A stretch of DNA of 64,000 bases from Glossina fuscipes. Its lineage: Eukaryota; Arthropoda; Insecta; Diptera; Glossinidae. The first letter of the stretch is position 1; every line of letters begins with the position of its first letter. The stretch is taken from assembly GCF_014805625.2 (NCBI RefSeq), contig NW_023998427.1, positions 2,360,092 to 2,424,091 of the forward strand. Reading direction: 5' to 3'. Below the pieces are notes generated by a model. It was given only the letters and a program-made list of their open reading frames with translations. It was not told where the DNA came from and did not search any database. Made by a program: the position numbers and the translations under genes. Positions 63,070 to 64,000 of this stretch are shown piece by piece.

Positions 63070-63117
<48 letters not shown>
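63070..63117. repeat. Poly-A run, 48 nt
   Basis: Uninterrupted A of 48 bases. Confidence 0.95.
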
Positions 63118-63120
<3 letters not shown>

Positions 63121-64000
63121 GAACGATTTTACATACGTTTTGCTTTAAATGGCAGATAGATAGATATTCATATTCGCATAAAGGCAGAACAATTTTCTTA
63201 CTTGCCTTTTTATGATAAAAGAAAACTTTCAAAAATAGGAAAAAAAATTTTTTATTTTTATTTTAATTTTTTTTTTTTTTTTTAATTCTTAGCACAAGCA
63301 ACGAAAGAATAGTGGATTTATAAACAATAATCTAAAACGTGATTAAACAATATACACGTTTATGTTTGAACTCATCCTTAAACTTTGCTTGACTTTTGTG
63401 TAGCAGTCGTCGTTTGTAGATATGTGCTCAACAATTCTTTACACAAATATCTACTTTTAACTTGTTTAACATTCAAATCTAGATTTTAGAATATATTTAC
63501 CGTTCAAACTGAAAAGCTAAATATGTATTCCTACTATATCCATACTAGGCATCATTTATATGTGCTTGTGTATCTCTCCTCTGTTCCATTTTAAACCAAT
63601 AAACATTTTCCACATTTAGCCGAAATAATCGCTATAAAGAAATCGCTGGTTTTTCTGGCGTCTACTCTTGCATAGGAAGAGTAATAGTTACAGATTTTTG
63701 TAGAGCAAAATTTCTTCATTACAACTATCGCATGGGGTATATTACATTTGTCCAATATATATATATAACGCATAAAAAAACACGCACTGAAGATTATCCG
63801 AAGTATACATGTGTTTAATCAAAGCCGAATTAGTGACCTCAAGTCAAGCCGCCGTTACATTTTGCGCTGTGAGCGTTTTCATTTTAAAAGCACGGCTTTG
63901 ATGTCGAAGCTTTGTTCAGTAGGGCAAAGTTGGTTCTAAATTCCCTAATTTTGGGACACTTGTGATATATTGTATATTAAATTGGATGACATATATACAG

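Larger units (their letters stand above)
49005..64000 (-). other. Netrin intron 5' of laminin-EGF exon 2 (runs off window)
   Basis: At least 14,996 bp. I looked on the minus strand for laminin-EGF 1 (CKCNGHAS type) and laminin N-terminal sequence and found none. The region holds R1 and R2 copies, a mariner-like relic, simple repeats and long homopolymers. The stretches 49110-51830, 52350-54300, 54750-57300, 57950-59200 and 59720-63060 show no gene I can support. Confidence 0.75.

Noticed and set aside
1..64000. tRNA, rRNA and CRISPR features
   Set aside because: No convincing tRNA A-box/B-box pair, no rRNA-like block, and no regularly spaced direct repeats were seen; a covariance-model scan was not possible here.

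Overview
The window is AT-rich eukaryotic genomic DNA, most likely from a dipteran insect. The evidence is one split gene with short GT-AG introns of 69, 94 and 119 bp beside very long ones, protein segments that look like fly netrins, abundant decayed mariner and non-LTR retroelements, and dispersed repeats of a kind I associate with tephritid fruit flies. The family-level placement is inference.

The only cellular gene I can support is a netrin (NetA/NetB type) on the minus strand. Six coding exons are placed with base-level splice sites, in transcription order: 48816-49004 (laminin-EGF repeat 2), 23534-23683 (laminin-EGF repeat 3), 23338-23439 (linker), 8555-8620 (start of the NTR/C345C domain), 8126-8435 (NTR core with an acidic insert) and 7915-8056 (C-terminus and stop). 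Together they give 318 complete codons in one open frame. The signal peptide, laminin N-terminal domain and laminin-EGF repeat 1 were not found and should lie beyond 64000. The introns of 25,132 bp and 14,717 bp, plus at least 15 kb of intron upstream of 49004, make up most of the window.

Layout. 1-7914: downstream flank and probable 3' UTR, with a 1.08 kb element bounded by 28-bp inverted repeats (2589-3665) and three copies of dispersed repeat R1. 7915-8620: last three exons. 8621-23337: long intron holding a broken minus-strand LINE (about 10687-13390) interrupted by a mariner relic (about 11225-11970), a plus-strand mariner-like relic (19650-20250) and an R2 repeat. 23338-23683: two exons. 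23684-48815: 25-kb intron with R1 and R2 repeats, a LINE RNase H remnant (27429-27513), mariner relics (30180-30800, 33830-34850, 39545-39610), a LINE 3' end with a TTA tail (38345-39168) and a CA microsatellite holding a 10-N gap (31708-31717). 48816-49004: one exon. 49005-64000: intron with another mariner-like relic (57425-57910), R1 and R2 copies and long homopolymer runs.

No tRNA, rRNA, CRISPR array, or second cellular gene was recognised, and I see no sign of a novel multi-gene system. The notable points are the run of consecutive phase 1-1 netrin exons, the acidic insert in the NTR domain, the inverted-repeat element, the transposon-in-LINE nesting, and two dispersed repeat families, one of which lies in a single orientation.
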